Assembly (NCBI RefSeq): GCF_003346715.1
Contig: NZ_QQPQ01000048.1
Span: forward strand, 1 to 32,634
Direction of reading: 5' to 3'
DNA length: 32,634 nt
Source: Oceanispirochaeta sp. M1
GTDB lineage: Bacteria; Spirochaetota; Spirochaetia; DSM-2461
In this document: one piece after another, positions 25,489 to 32,634 of the stretch
Layout of the letters: each line of letters starts with the position of its first letter
How positions within the stretch are numbered: the first letter of the stretch is position 1
Notes under the pieces: generated by a model
Database searches by the model: none
Told to the model about the DNA's origin: nothing
What the model saw: the letters and a program-made list of their open reading frames with translations, nothing else
Program-made: the position numbers and the translations under genes

Positions 25489-26384
25489 TGAAATTTCATT
25501 TGATCCTGTGGATTTTTATAGGGGCTTTTATTCTGCCCGGAAATTTGACTGCTCAGACGGCTGCCCCCCCGGGGAATGCTGACGGAGAATCCAGTGAAAA
25601 TCTTAATAACCCTGAGAATTTTTATGGTGCTGGAAAATATCTGGAGGCAGCAAAACTATATCTTGATAAATCCGGAACAAAAAGAGATAGAGAGGCAGCC
25701 TATTACAATGCCGCCCGCTGTCTACATCAGGATTACATAGATAATCAATCACTTGAATCTCTCTCGGGAGCAGTAGAGGGGTATTACAGAGTCCTGGATC
25801 TCAACCCCGGGCATCATGAAACACTGATCAATCTCGAGCTGGCGAGAATCGAGCTTGAGAAACATGAGAATGCGGCAGAGCAGCAGGATCAGAAAAAAGA
25901 GGACCAGGATCAGAGCCGGAAAGATCAGCAGGATGGCCAGGGTTCGGAAGATCAAAATGAGGGTCAGGGACAGGATGATCAGCAGAATAATTTGAACAAA
26001 CTTGCAGAAGAACAGCAGAATCTGGCTGATTCCGAACAGGACAAAGAGAACAGTAAGAAGCAGTCTTCACTGAAAGACAGTACCCGGCAGGCCAGGGAGC
26101 AGGCTGAGCAGAACAGCCAGACCCGTGAAGCCCTGGATAAGGCTCTTGAAAAACAGAAGGAAGCTATGGATCAGATGAGCCGTGGTAATGAAGAGGAGTC
26201 AAAGCAGGCACAGCAGGAAGCCGCTTCTCTACTGAAACAGGCCGCACAGAGTGCCGCAGAGTCGGAAGAGTCGGAAGATGATTCTCTCCCTCAGGATATT
26301 CAATCCATACTGAATCAGGAACAGTCTAGAAATCAGGATAAGCAGGATGCAGAAGAAATGATAAGAGTGGAGAAAAACTGGTGA
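25488..26384 (+). CDS. batC: TPR protein BatC-like with a long charged Q/E-rich tail
   Basis: About 298 residues. A signal peptide (to about residue 23, LTAQ) is followed by TPR-like helices (about 40-125, including AAYYNAARCL and LNPGHHETLINLELARIELE). A highly charged, glutamine-rich low-complexity tail (about 130-290) is probably coiled coil. It is expected to act in the periplasm. The ATG at 25488 overlaps the batB stop by one base, with AGGAG nine bases away; a GTG at 25485 is equally possible and adds one residue. The repetitive Q/E/D coding makes this stretch prone to length change. Confidence 0.85.
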   Translation: MKFHLILWIFIGAFILPGNLTAQTAAPPGNADGESSENLNNPENFYGAGKYLEAAKLYLDKSGTKRDREAAYYNAARCLHQDYIDNQSLESLSGAVEGYYRVLDLNPGHHETLINLELARIELEKHENAAEQQDQKKEDQDQSRKDQQDGQGSEDQNEGQGQDDQQNNLNKLAEEQQNLADSEQDKENSKKQSSLKDSTRQAREQAEQNSQTREALDKALEKQKEAMDQMSRGNEEESKQAQQEAASLLKQAAQSAAESEESEDDSLPQDIQSILNQEQSRNQDKQDAEEMIRVEKNW

Positions 26385-28105
26385 TGCGTAAAATACTGAT
26401 ACCCCTGGCTTTCCTTTTTACACTGCAGGGATTGTATGCAGCTGATCTTCAAGTCTATGTAGACAGCAGTGAAACCTATATAGGTCAGCCTCTGCAGCTG
26501 ACAATGCAGATCAGCAGTAATAAAGCACTGAAGAGACCCGCTCTGGGAGATATAAACGGATTTCAGATTACTCCCGCTGGTGAATCCCGCTATGAGCAGA
26601 GAACTCTTGGGGGCGGTGGAAACAGCAGAACAGTCACAATGGAATACAGCTGGCGGCTGATGCCCCTTAATACGGGAATCTTAAGAATTCCCGCATTTGA
26701 ACTTGACCTTGAAGACGGAATAGTAAAATCATCAGAAATTGAAATACTGGTGAGAGAGCCCGGCCCCCTGGAGGGTTATCATCTATTTCTTACAGTTCAG
26801 GGAGACACAGTTTTTCCGGGTATACCTGTACGCTTAAGTCTTAAATGGCTGTTCTCTTCTGAGGTCAGCCGTCCGGAATTTTCTCTTCCCTTTCTGAGCC
26901 GGGATGATCTTAAGGTGGAGGATCTGTCTCCTCCCTCATCACAGTCTTCCGATATATACCAGTTTTCTGTAGAAGGGAGGACTATGTATGCCGAACAGTC
27001 TGCCGAAATCTTTGAGGGTGAACAGTATGCATCTCTTACTATGAACTGGAATATTTATCCCGAAGAGGAGGGTTTCCTGAATCTGGAGCCCGTCTTTATT
27101 TCATTTCAGAGGACAATTCTTAACAGACAGGGGCGAAAGAGCTATGCTCCCGCCGTTATTCCTTCTAATGATATCAGTCTGGAAGTAAAAGAACTGCCTG
27201 GAGAGATGAAAAACTTCCCGGGAGGAATCCTTGTTGCAGATGATCGTCTTGAACTTGAAATCACTCTTGATCAAACCAGAATCTATCCGGGAGATCCTCT
27301 CGAACTTACGCTGATTATGGATGGATTAAGCAGTCCCGAACTCACTGATTTCAAGGGTCTCTCTTTCAGTCCTGAACTTAAGGGCATTGTCAGAGTAGAC
27401 AGAGGAAGTCTGGTTTCAGAACTGGAGGGAAGAAAAAAAACCTATACTCAGAAAATCAGGATTGAGAGTGACAAGCTGAATGCTTTCCCATCTATTACTG
27501 TGCCCTATTATAATCTTAAAAAAGGCAGTGTTGAGACAGCCATGAGTGATGAGATTCCTCTTACCATGCTGAGTCTGGAAGATTCCTATACAGGGTCAGA
27601 TCAGGGAAGCAGCGGTTTTTTAAACTGGAACAGTAATGATCTGCCTGGGGATGAAGAGAGCATAGCTCTAAAAGCCAATCACAGAATCCGAATCTCAGTT
27701 TTCTACTCTGCTGTTCGCGGCTTCAGTCCCTTGATAGTACTTCTCCTGTTCTTTTTTACTATCCTTCTTCTGGTACTCCCTTCATTGTTAAAGGGAGTAT
27801 CCTCAATACGATTCGGTAGAAAGGAAGCGGATATACGGGTTCTTCTTAGAAAGGCAGCCAGGGAATATGAGCTTCACCCAGATGCGGTACATGGACAGAC
27901 ATTGCATGATTTACTCCTGAGATGGGGTGAAGTCAGGGAAATATCTGCGGATGATAAACTTTGGTTTCAGGATCTGACCCTCTCTCTGGAACAGTTCTTG
28001 TGGGATGGGGATCAGAAATCTGAGAAATCCTGTTTAATCTCTGATAGAGTTTTAAAGAGTGTAAAAGATGATTTGATTAAGCATCTTAATAAAGGGAGGG
28101 CTTAA
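26384..28105 (+). CDS. batD: BatD, secreted/membrane-anchored beta-sandwich protein
   Basis: About 573 residues. A signal peptide (RKILIPLAFLFTLQGLYAA) is followed by repeated beta-sandwich units (about 22-440) with motifs such as YIGQPLQLTMQISS and RIYPGDPLELTLIMDG. A single transmembrane helix lies at about 452-475 (PLIVLLLFFFTILLLVLP) and a cytoplasmic tail follows. This fits BatD (oxygen-tolerance family), an anchored periplasmic protein. The ATG at 26384 overlaps the batC stop by one base; a GTG at 26381 with GGAG eight bases upstream is an alternative. Confidence 0.9.
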   Translation: MRKILIPLAFLFTLQGLYAADLQVYVDSSETYIGQPLQLTMQISSNKALKRPALGDINGFQITPAGESRYEQRTLGGGGNSRTVTMEYSWRLMPLNTGILRIPAFELDLEDGIVKSSEIEILVREPGPLEGYHLFLTVQGDTVFPGIPVRLSLKWLFSSEVSRPEFSLPFLSRDDLKVEDLSPPSSQSSDIYQFSVEGRTMYAEQSAEIFEGEQYASLTMNWNIYPEEEGFLNLEPVFISFQRTILNRQGRKSYAPAVIPSNDISLEVKELPGEMKNFPGGILVADDRLELEITLDQTRIYPGDPLELTLIMDGLSSPELTDFKGLSFSPELKGIVRVDRGSLVSELEGRKKTYTQKIRIESDKLNAFPSITVPYYNLKKGSVETAMSDEIPLTMLSLEDSYTGSDQGSSGFLNWNSNDLPGDEESIALKANHRIRISVFYSAVRGFSPLIVLLLFFFTILLLVLPSLLKGVSSIRFGRKEADIRVLLRKAAREYELHPDAVHGQTLHDLLLRWGEVREISADDKLWFQDLTLSLEQFLWDGDQKSEKSCLISDRVLKSVKDDLIKHLNKGRA

Positions 28106-28107
28106 GC

Positions 28108-28884
28108 TTGAAAAATATTCTTAAGCTGATTTTATTTACAATACTGATTTTCCCACTCCCTGCCGCAGAGCTCAGTACAGGAGAGGCGCTGTTCAGAAAA
28201 GCTCTGGCCGGGGAAGCAGACTACAGCGCTGCGGCCTCGGAATTTACCCATATGATTGATCAGAAGACGGCTGATTCCGGCGCACTCTACTACAACCTTG
28301 GTAATGCATTGTACCTTGATGGAGACCATATTGCCGCCCTTACAGCCTATTCAGCTGCCTTGAACTACAGGCCGGGTAACTCTGACTATATTGCCAACAG
28401 AGATCTTTTACTCACGGAAATGGAGCTTCCTTTACCTGTCCCTTCGGGAACAGAGTATATCTTTCATGCTCCTGTGATGCTCCTTGGATCCCCAGGCAGC
28501 CTTCTTCTCCTTACCATAATGCTGATGACTGCCTTATTTTCAGCAGCCCTTTATCTTGGTACCCGTTCTGAAATATACAGAACAGGAAGTTTCATTATTC
28601 TGTTTCTGGCTTTTACTCTATCCATTTCTATTTTCAGCTGGCAATATGGAAGAGCTGATCCGGCAGTTGTAAAAAATGAAAATACTGTTCTCCGTCAGGG
28701 AGACAGTCCTCTATACGCCGGTGTTTCCGACCTGCCCCCTGGAACAGAAGTCAGGATAATAGAAGAGCGGGAAGGCTGGTACCGCATAAAGACCATGAGA
28801 ACTCAGAATACTCAAAGTACCGAGGGTTGGCTCAGATCCAGGGATTTAATGAAAATATCCGAACTTCTTGAAACTCTGAAGTAG
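28108..28884 (+). CDS. batE: BatE, TPR and SH3-domain membrane protein
   Basis: Protein of 258 residues: signal peptide (to about 19), TPR-type repeats (about 22-100, with ALYYNLGNALYLDGDH), two transmembrane helices (about 122-150 and 158-175), then a C-terminal bacterial SH3-like domain (about 185-255, with VLRQGDSPLYAGV and GWYRIKT). TPR followed by SH3 is the BatE layout. The start is TTG at 28108, supported by GGGAGGG seven bases before it and by the signal peptide directly after. It is the last gene of the operon; no clear terminator follows. Confidence 0.9.
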   Translation: MKNILKLILFTILIFPLPAAELSTGEALFRKALAGEADYSAAASEFTHMIDQKTADSGALYYNLGNALYLDGDHIAALTAYSAALNYRPGNSDYIANRDLLLTEMELPLPVPSGTEYIFHAPVMLLGSPGSLLLLTIMLMTALFSAALYLGTRSEIYRTGSFIILFLAFTLSISIFSWQYGRADPAVVKNENTVLRQGDSPLYAGVSDLPPGTEVRIIEEREGWYRIKTMRTQNTQSTEGWLRSRDLMKISELLETLK

Positions 28885-28922
28885 ATTCAGTATTTTTAAT
28901 ATAGTAATTTTAATTTTGGAAT

Positions 28923-28951
28923 TTTACTTTCATTATTAAAGAAGCTAATAT
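28923..28951 (+). promoter_or_regulatory. weak candidate promoter of the CoA-binding protein gene
   Basis: TTTACT (28923-28928), a 17-base spacer and TAATAT (28946-28951), four of six consensus bases in each box. Read-through from batE is the alternative. Confidence 0.25.
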
Positions 28952-28976
28952 ATAGATAAAAGAAGCAGGAAAAATT

Positions 28977-29345
28977 ATGAAACAGAATGTTGCAATATTA
29001 GGTGCCAGCCAGAAGACTGAACGATACTCCTATAAAGCCCTGCAGATGCTGCTGGAGAATGGGCACAATGTATTTCCAGTACATCCGGTTTTGAAAGAGA
29101 TTGAAGGTCATAAGGTTTATGCCAAACTCGAAACTATTGAAACGCCTATTGATACACTGACGGTTTATGTCGGTCCCAAGTGGATTGAAGGGATGATAGA
29201 AGAGATTGTCGCCCTTAAACCAGGACGGGTAATTCTAAATCCGGGTACCGAGTCTGAGCCCCTGAAAAGTGCATTGGACAAGGCTGACATCCCCTGGATA
29301 GAAGCTTGTACATTGGTACTCCTGAGGACAGGTCAGTTCTCCTGA
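28977..29345 (+). CDS. CoA-binding domain protein (YccU-like)
   Basis: Small single-domain protein of 122 residues with a Rossmann-like CoA-binding fold: the N-terminal VAILGASQKTERYS loop, YKALQMLLENGHNVFPVHP, and the central LTVYVGP and VILNPGTES strands. This is the CoA_binding_2 family, whose members bind CoA but have no settled reaction. AGCAGGA lies seven bases before the ATG. It has its own terminator. Confidence 0.88.
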   Translation: MKQNVAILGASQKTERYSYKALQMLLENGHNVFPVHPVLKEIEGHKVYAKLETIETPIDTLTVYVGPKWIEGMIEEIVALKPGRVILNPGTESEPLKSALDKADIPWIEACTLVLLRTGQFS

Positions 29346-29375
29346 TAATAAAAAAGACCGCAGAACTGTGAACTG

Positions 29376-29410
29376 ACCCCCATATGTTGGAGAACATTTG
29401 GGGGTTTTTT
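29376..29410 (+). terminator. rho-independent terminator after the CoA-binding gene
   Basis: ACCCCCATATGTT (29376-29388) pairs with AACATTTGGGGGT (29393-29405), with one mismatch, around a GGAG loop. A run of six T follows. Confidence 0.88.
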
Positions 29411-29421
29411 ATTCTTTATGC

Positions 29422-29448
29422 CCCGGAGATAAATTATTTATTTCCGGG
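29422..29448 (-). terminator. hairpin downstream of dsbD, possible terminator
   Basis: CCCGGA (29422-29427) pairs with TCCGGG (29443-29448), and the inner ATAAA/TTTAT extends the stem. It lies 11 bases past the dsbD stop on the minus strand. There is no T-run directly after it, so termination is uncertain. Confidence 0.35.
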
Positions 29449-29459
29449 ACTCTGGCAGC

Positions 29460-31175
29460 TCAGCTGTCAGGAAGCGAAGACAGAGCTTCTTCCATTATGC
29501 TGTTGCTTAGGATTTCCGGAAGTATCTGAACTTCTTCCCCGGGCAGATAAAGCAGATACAGGGGGACTCCTGCTCTGTTGTGTTTGTAGATCCATTCCAT
29601 GGCAGCATCATTGCTGACAGTCAGATCTCCCTTGATAGTTCTTATCCCTTTTCTTTCAAAGAGCTCAATGGTTCTGTCAGTATGGAGTACTGTCTTCTCA
29701 TTTACCTTACAGCTGGTACACCACTCTGCAGAGAAGGCCAGAAAAAGAGGTTCATCAGCTTCGATGATTTCATTCACCATATCAGGATCAAATTTTTCCC
29801 AGGATGAAATATCACTGCTGACAGATGCCTCAGATGTATCAAAAACAAGCAGATATCGTGCAGAAAATAAAATCATTAAAAGCGGCAGAATCCTGAAAAC
29901 ACGGCGCCATAATTTTTTACGGCTCTGCCTGCTGCTCCAGCCCCATATCCATGCTGCAATAGAGAGGACCAGCAGGAACCAGAGTACAGATGAGAATCCC
30001 TGTCCGATCTGCTTGATAAGAGTGGATGACAGATAGATTACGGTACCCAAAAGGAGGAACGCCATGGCTTCTCTGAACTTATCCATCCATTTACCGGGTT
30101 TTGGCAGGAGTTTAAAAAATCCGGGAAAGAAACCCAGCAGGAGAAAGGGAAGAGCAAGACCGAGCCCGGTCAGACTCATGATCAAAAATATAATCAGAGG
30201 GGACTGTGAAAAGGCAAATCCCATGGCACTTCCAAGAAAAGGGGCGGTACAGGGTGTCGCCACAAATACGGCAAATATTCCGGTAAAGAATGAACCCGTA
30301 TACCCCTTCTTTCTGGAGAGGGTGTCTGCTTTATTCATACCTGTAGAAGGGGGAAGGAGAATAAATACCTCAAACAGGGAGAGGGCGAAAAGAAATATTA
30401 CAGCAATCAATACGGTTAGGAAGAGGGGACTTTGAAAGTGAAATCCCCAGCCGAGAAGTTTCCCGGATTTCTGAAGAATAACTATCACCATAGAAAGCAG
30501 CCAGAATGAGGCCAGTATACCGGCGGTATAAAGAAGACCGTGCTTTATAAGTACAGCCCTCTTTTCGCCGCTCTGGCTTATCAGATTCATTGCTTTTACA
30601 GATAAGAGGGGAAGAACACAGGGCATCAGGTTCAGAAGGAAACCACCCACAAGAGCCATCAACAGAAAGAGCCAGATACTGGAGGAGCTTTCACTCCTCA
30701 CGGCCTGTCCCTCAATATTCAGATTGATATTCAGCTCCTGAGTTTCAGGAAAGAAACAGATACCTTCTTCATCACACAGCTGGTAATCCGCATAAACGGT
30801 CAGCTCGCTGCTGCCTTGCTGCATGGAATCAGAAATAAGAAATTCAAGAACAAGTTCGGCACTGTCGTAATATTGCAGATCACCATTGCTGTCTTCCACA
30901 GCTTCAGGGAAAACCGTGGTTCCGAAAAGCAGCCCCCTGCTCCCTGAACCCCTCAGTCTGAACTGGTCAGGATTATAGTTCTGATGATAACCTTCAGGGA
31001 AGGTATAAAGAACTGAGACAGTAGCTGTTTCACCAGGTCTGTAACTCTCTTTATCCATGGAAATAGAGATCTCAGGATCGGGAGGAGTTATTGCGCCCGG
31101 AAGTGAAATCTGTCCGAAAACAGGTATCGTTAATAATAGGTATAAAGCGATTTCAAGAAATACTGATTTATTCAT
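29460..31175 (-). CDS. dsbD: thiol:disulfide interchange protein DsbD
   Basis: Carries electrons from cytoplasmic thioredoxin across the inner membrane to periplasmic thiol proteins. The 571 residues comprise a signal peptide (to about 24), a periplasmic alpha domain with a cysteine pair in LCDEEGICFFPE, an eight-helix membrane domain with cysteines in NLMPCVLP and VATPCTAPFLG, and a C-terminal thioredoxin-like domain with AEWCTSCK, so all six redox cysteines are present. The ATG at 31175 is preferred: it gives a clean signal peptide and lies seven bases after a near-consensus -10. A TTG at 31211 would add 12 residues but is itself part of the -35 box. It is transcribed away from the NDK gene. 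Confidence 0.92.
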   Translation of the reverse strand: MNKSVFLEIALYLLLTIPVFGQISLPGAITPPDPEISISMDKESYRPGETATVSVLYTFPEGYHQNYNPDQFRLRGSGSRGLLFGTTVFPEAVEDSNGDLQYYDSAELVLEFLISDSMQQGSSELTVYADYQLCDEEGICFFPETQELNINLNIEGQAVRSESSSSIWLFLLMALVGGFLLNLMPCVLPLLSVKAMNLISQSGEKRAVLIKHGLLYTAGILASFWLLSMVIVILQKSGKLLGWGFHFQSPLFLTVLIAVIFLFALSLFEVFILLPPSTGMNKADTLSRKKGYTGSFFTGIFAVFVATPCTAPFLGSAMGFAFSQSPLIIFLIMSLTGLGLALPFLLLGFFPGFFKLLPKPGKWMDKFREAMAFLLLGTVIYLSSTLIKQIGQGFSSVLWFLLVLSIAAWIWGWSSRQSRKKLWRRVFRILPLLMILFSARYLLVFDTSEASVSSDISSWEKFDPDMVNEIIEADEPLFLAFSAEWCTSCKVNEKTVLHTDRTIELFERKGIRTIKGDLTVSNDAAMEWIYKHNRAGVPLYLLYLPGEEVQILPEILSNSIMEEALSSLPDS

Positions 31176-31182
31176 ATATATG

Positions 31183-31211
31183 AATATAAGCAAGAAAGGT
31201 TTGAAAATCAA
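31183..31211 (-). promoter_or_regulatory. sigma-70 promoter of dsbD, apparently giving a leaderless mRNA
   Basis: On the minus strand, TTGATT (31211-31206), a 17-base spacer and TATATT (31188-31183). Only seven bases separate the -10 from the ATG at 31175, so transcription would start at or next to the A of the start codon. No Shine-Dalgarno sequence is present. Confidence 0.55.
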
Positions 31212-31213
31212 TA

Positions 31214-31242
31214 TTGACCTATGACCATAAGGCTGATAAATT
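31214..31242 (+). promoter_or_regulatory. sigma-70 promoter of the NDK gene
   Basis: TTGACC (31214-31219), a 17-base spacer and TAAATT (31237-31242). Its -35 is only two bases from the -35 of the divergent dsbD promoter, so RNA polymerase could hardly occupy both at once. Confidence 0.55.
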
Positions 31243-31283
31243 ATGCTTTAATATATATAGAAGAAGGTTAGAAAAAACAAAAA

Positions 31284-32462
31284 ATGGCTGAAGAACTGTC
31301 CTACATCCTTATCACCCCCTACACAATTGCTAAATCTAGAACTGGTGGTGTACTTTCCAGACTCCTCTCAAGAATTGATCTGGAACTCGTGGGAACACAA
31401 ATTTTTGCTCCCACACAGGAATTAGCTGAAGCTTATGCTGCGGCCCTGTATAAACAGGCTGTCGCTACCAGCTCATCCAGCGCAAGGCTTCTCAGTGACT
31501 TTGTCCTGAAAACTTTTGCTCCAACAAACGGCCGCAGACACAGGGTTATGATGCTCCTATTCAGAGGTGATGATGCTTGTAAGAAACTCTCCGATATTGC
31601 CGGAGCACTGTATCCTGAAAACAGAAGTATTGAATCAATCAACGGAGAAACAATCCGTGATACTTATGCTGATCTTGTTATAGATTCGGAGGGGAAAATA
31701 CTCTATTTTGAACCTGCTGTCATGACTCCCAGAAGCCAGCGTACTGCGGCTGAGAATATGAAAATATTTGCACCATTTCTCAGTATTGAGCCCAATATCG
31801 TTGAGAACATAGCTTATCCAGCGAATGCTGAAATTGAACGAACACTGGTTATTATCAAACCCGATAACTGGAAATATGCCAGTTCCAGGCCGGGAACGAT
31901 CATTGATATGTTCAGTAGAACCGGTCTGCGTCTTATTGGCTGTAAGAAATATCAGATGACTGTTTCCGAAGCCCTTGAATTTTACGGACCCGTAAAAGAT
32001 GCTCTTATCGGAAAACTGGGACCTATGTTCGGTTCCCGTGCCAAGGTTGTTCTGGAAAAAGAATTCGGTCTTCCTCTTTCTATTGAGATGGATAAACACC
32101 TTACCGACAGCTTCGGTAGAGAATATGCTGTTGATCAGTTCAACAAAATTATAGAGTTCATGTCAGGAACAAGACCCGATAAGTGCCCCGATGAAGAACT
32201 TGATTCTCCCGGTAAAGTGAAGTGCATGGTTTTAATCTATGAAGGTGTTGATGCTGTAAACAAGATACGTGACGTACTCGGACCTACAGATCCTACCAAG
32301 GCACCCGGCGGTACTATCCGGAGGGAATTCGGTCATGATGTTATGGTCAATACTGCACATGCTTCAGATTCTCCTGAGAATGCTGAGAGAGAAATGGGTA
32401 TTGTCAGAATCCAGAATAACAGGTGTGGTATGATTATGACTGATTATATCAAGGATAAATAA
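31284..32462 (+). CDS. tandem nucleoside diphosphate kinase-like protein
   Basis: Protein of 392 residues with two NDK-fold halves. The C-terminal half (about 184-392) keeps the ATP-contacting lysine K192 (IIKPDN), GGTIRREFG and the phosphorylated histidine H359 in NTAHASDSPENAERE, with Ala in place of the usual Gly after His. It could transfer phosphate among NDPs and NTPs. It carries extra residues around 225-305 compared with a 140-residue NDK. The N-terminal half (about 5-165) has the same strand pattern, but the lysine is Thr (LITPYT) and the histidine motif is replaced (EPAVMTPRSQRTAAENM), so it looks inactive. AAGAAGG lies rather far from the ATG. The gene has its own promoter and terminator. 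Confidence 0.82.
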   Translation: MAEELSYILITPYTIAKSRTGGVLSRLLSRIDLELVGTQIFAPTQELAEAYAAALYKQAVATSSSSARLLSDFVLKTFAPTNGRRHRVMMLLFRGDDACKKLSDIAGALYPENRSIESINGETIRDTYADLVIDSEGKILYFEPAVMTPRSQRTAAENMKIFAPFLSIEPNIVENIAYPANAEIERTLVIIKPDNWKYASSRPGTIIDMFSRTGLRLIGCKKYQMTVSEALEFYGPVKDALIGKLGPMFGSRAKVVLEKEFGLPLSIEMDKHLTDSFGREYAVDQFNKIIEFMSGTRPDKCPDEELDSPGKVKCMVLIYEGVDAVNKIRDVLGPTDPTKAPGGTIRREFGHDVMVNTAHASDSPENAEREMGIVRIQNNRCGMIMTDYIKDK

Positions 32463-32505
32463 TTTCTGATTTGAAATACTGATAGATAATATCAAATAAA
32501 AAAGG

Positions 32506-32544
32506 GAGCTGTTGCAAAAGTAAAATTGCAGCAGCTCTTTTTTT
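32506..32544. terminator. bidirectional terminator after the NDK gene
   Basis: GAGCTGTTGCAA (32506-32517) pairs with TTGCAGCAGCTC (32526-32537), with one G-U pair, and seven T follow on the plus strand. On the minus strand the same stem is followed by CCTTTTTTATTT, so it could also end a gene coming from the right. Confidence 0.9.
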
Positions 32545-32634
32545 GGTCCACAATCCTTTCCTGAATATTCTTATGTTAAATCTATAAACAGCACCTTAGT
32601 TTGCCCCTGTGTCACCAAGTTTTATCATTATCAG
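32545..32634 (-). other. window end; possible last codons of a convergent gene
   Basis: On the minus strand from the window edge, one frame reads 12 codons (LIMIKLGDTGAN) to a TAA at 32596-32598, while the other two frames stop at once. With the bidirectional terminator next to it, this could be the 3' end of a gene outside the window. It is too short to identify. Confidence 0.2.

Noticed and set aside
25861-26250. Q/E/D-rich part of batC as a tandem DNA repeat or a frameshifted region
   Set aside because: The codons vary and there is no fixed repeat unit; the frame stays open to the overlap with batD, so it is a normal charged low-complexity tail.
31176-31211. TTG at 31211 as the start of DsbD
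   Set aside because: It adds a second hydrophobic stretch in front of a normal signal peptide and coincides with the -35 box of the best promoter, although a weak AGGT does lie before it.

Overview
The window looks like chromosomal DNA of a free-living, flagellated, probably anaerobic spirochaete (Spirochaetales). This is inferred from gene content and order: a moxR-DUF58-bat operon of the kind spirochaetes carry, a membrane chemoreceptor, an ABC glycerol importer, and intrinsic terminators with moderate-to-low GC in between. No rRNA, tRNA, IS transposase, phage gene or CRISPR array was found.

Region 1 (1-14.6 kb) is a three-carbon metabolism block. It starts inside a glycerol ABC importer (GlpP, GlpQ, small GlpU, binding protein GlpV; the ATPases would lie upstream, outside the window). 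A chemoreceptor follows, then a gldA-dhaK-dhaL operon (glycerol to dihydroxyacetone to DHAP), then gpmI (lower glycolysis). On the minus strand lies glpK with a downstream HEAT-repeat gene. Glycerol could therefore be used by two parallel routes, oxidation then phosphorylation (GldA/DhaKL) or phosphorylation first (GlpK). No DhaM phosphodonor and no GlpD are present here. The first ~110 bases do not continue the glpP reading frame, so the left edge is damaged, rearranged or badly assembled.

Region 2 (14.5-20.7 kb), on the plus strand, holds an MBL-fold/cyclic-nucleotide-binding fusion protein, a GC-rich multi-hairpin element, an FAD-dependent dehydrogenase, release factor 3 and an alpha/beta hydrolase. 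The start codon of the MBL gene lies inside a perfect 22-bp palindrome and has no Shine-Dalgarno sequence.

Region 3 (20.7-28.9 kb) is a compact moxR-DUF58-lipoprotein-batA-batB-batC-batD-batE operon in which most cistrons overlap by 1-4 bases. The third gene appears to start at a CTG codon that overlaps the preceding TGA and has a strong Shine-Dalgarno sequence. A caller limited to ATG/GTG/TTG would lose its lipoprotein signal. Region 4 (28.9-32.6 kb) has a CoA-binding protein, a minus-strand DsbD thiol-disulfide transporter with a promoter that predicts a leaderless mRNA, and a divergent tandem nucleoside diphosphate kinase whose first domain looks catalytically dead.

Most of the window is ordinary metabolism. 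No complete new system was recognised. The least expected items are the structured element at 16782-16925, the start-codon palindrome at 14567-14588, the CTG start at 22539 and the pseudo-kinase/NDK fusion.
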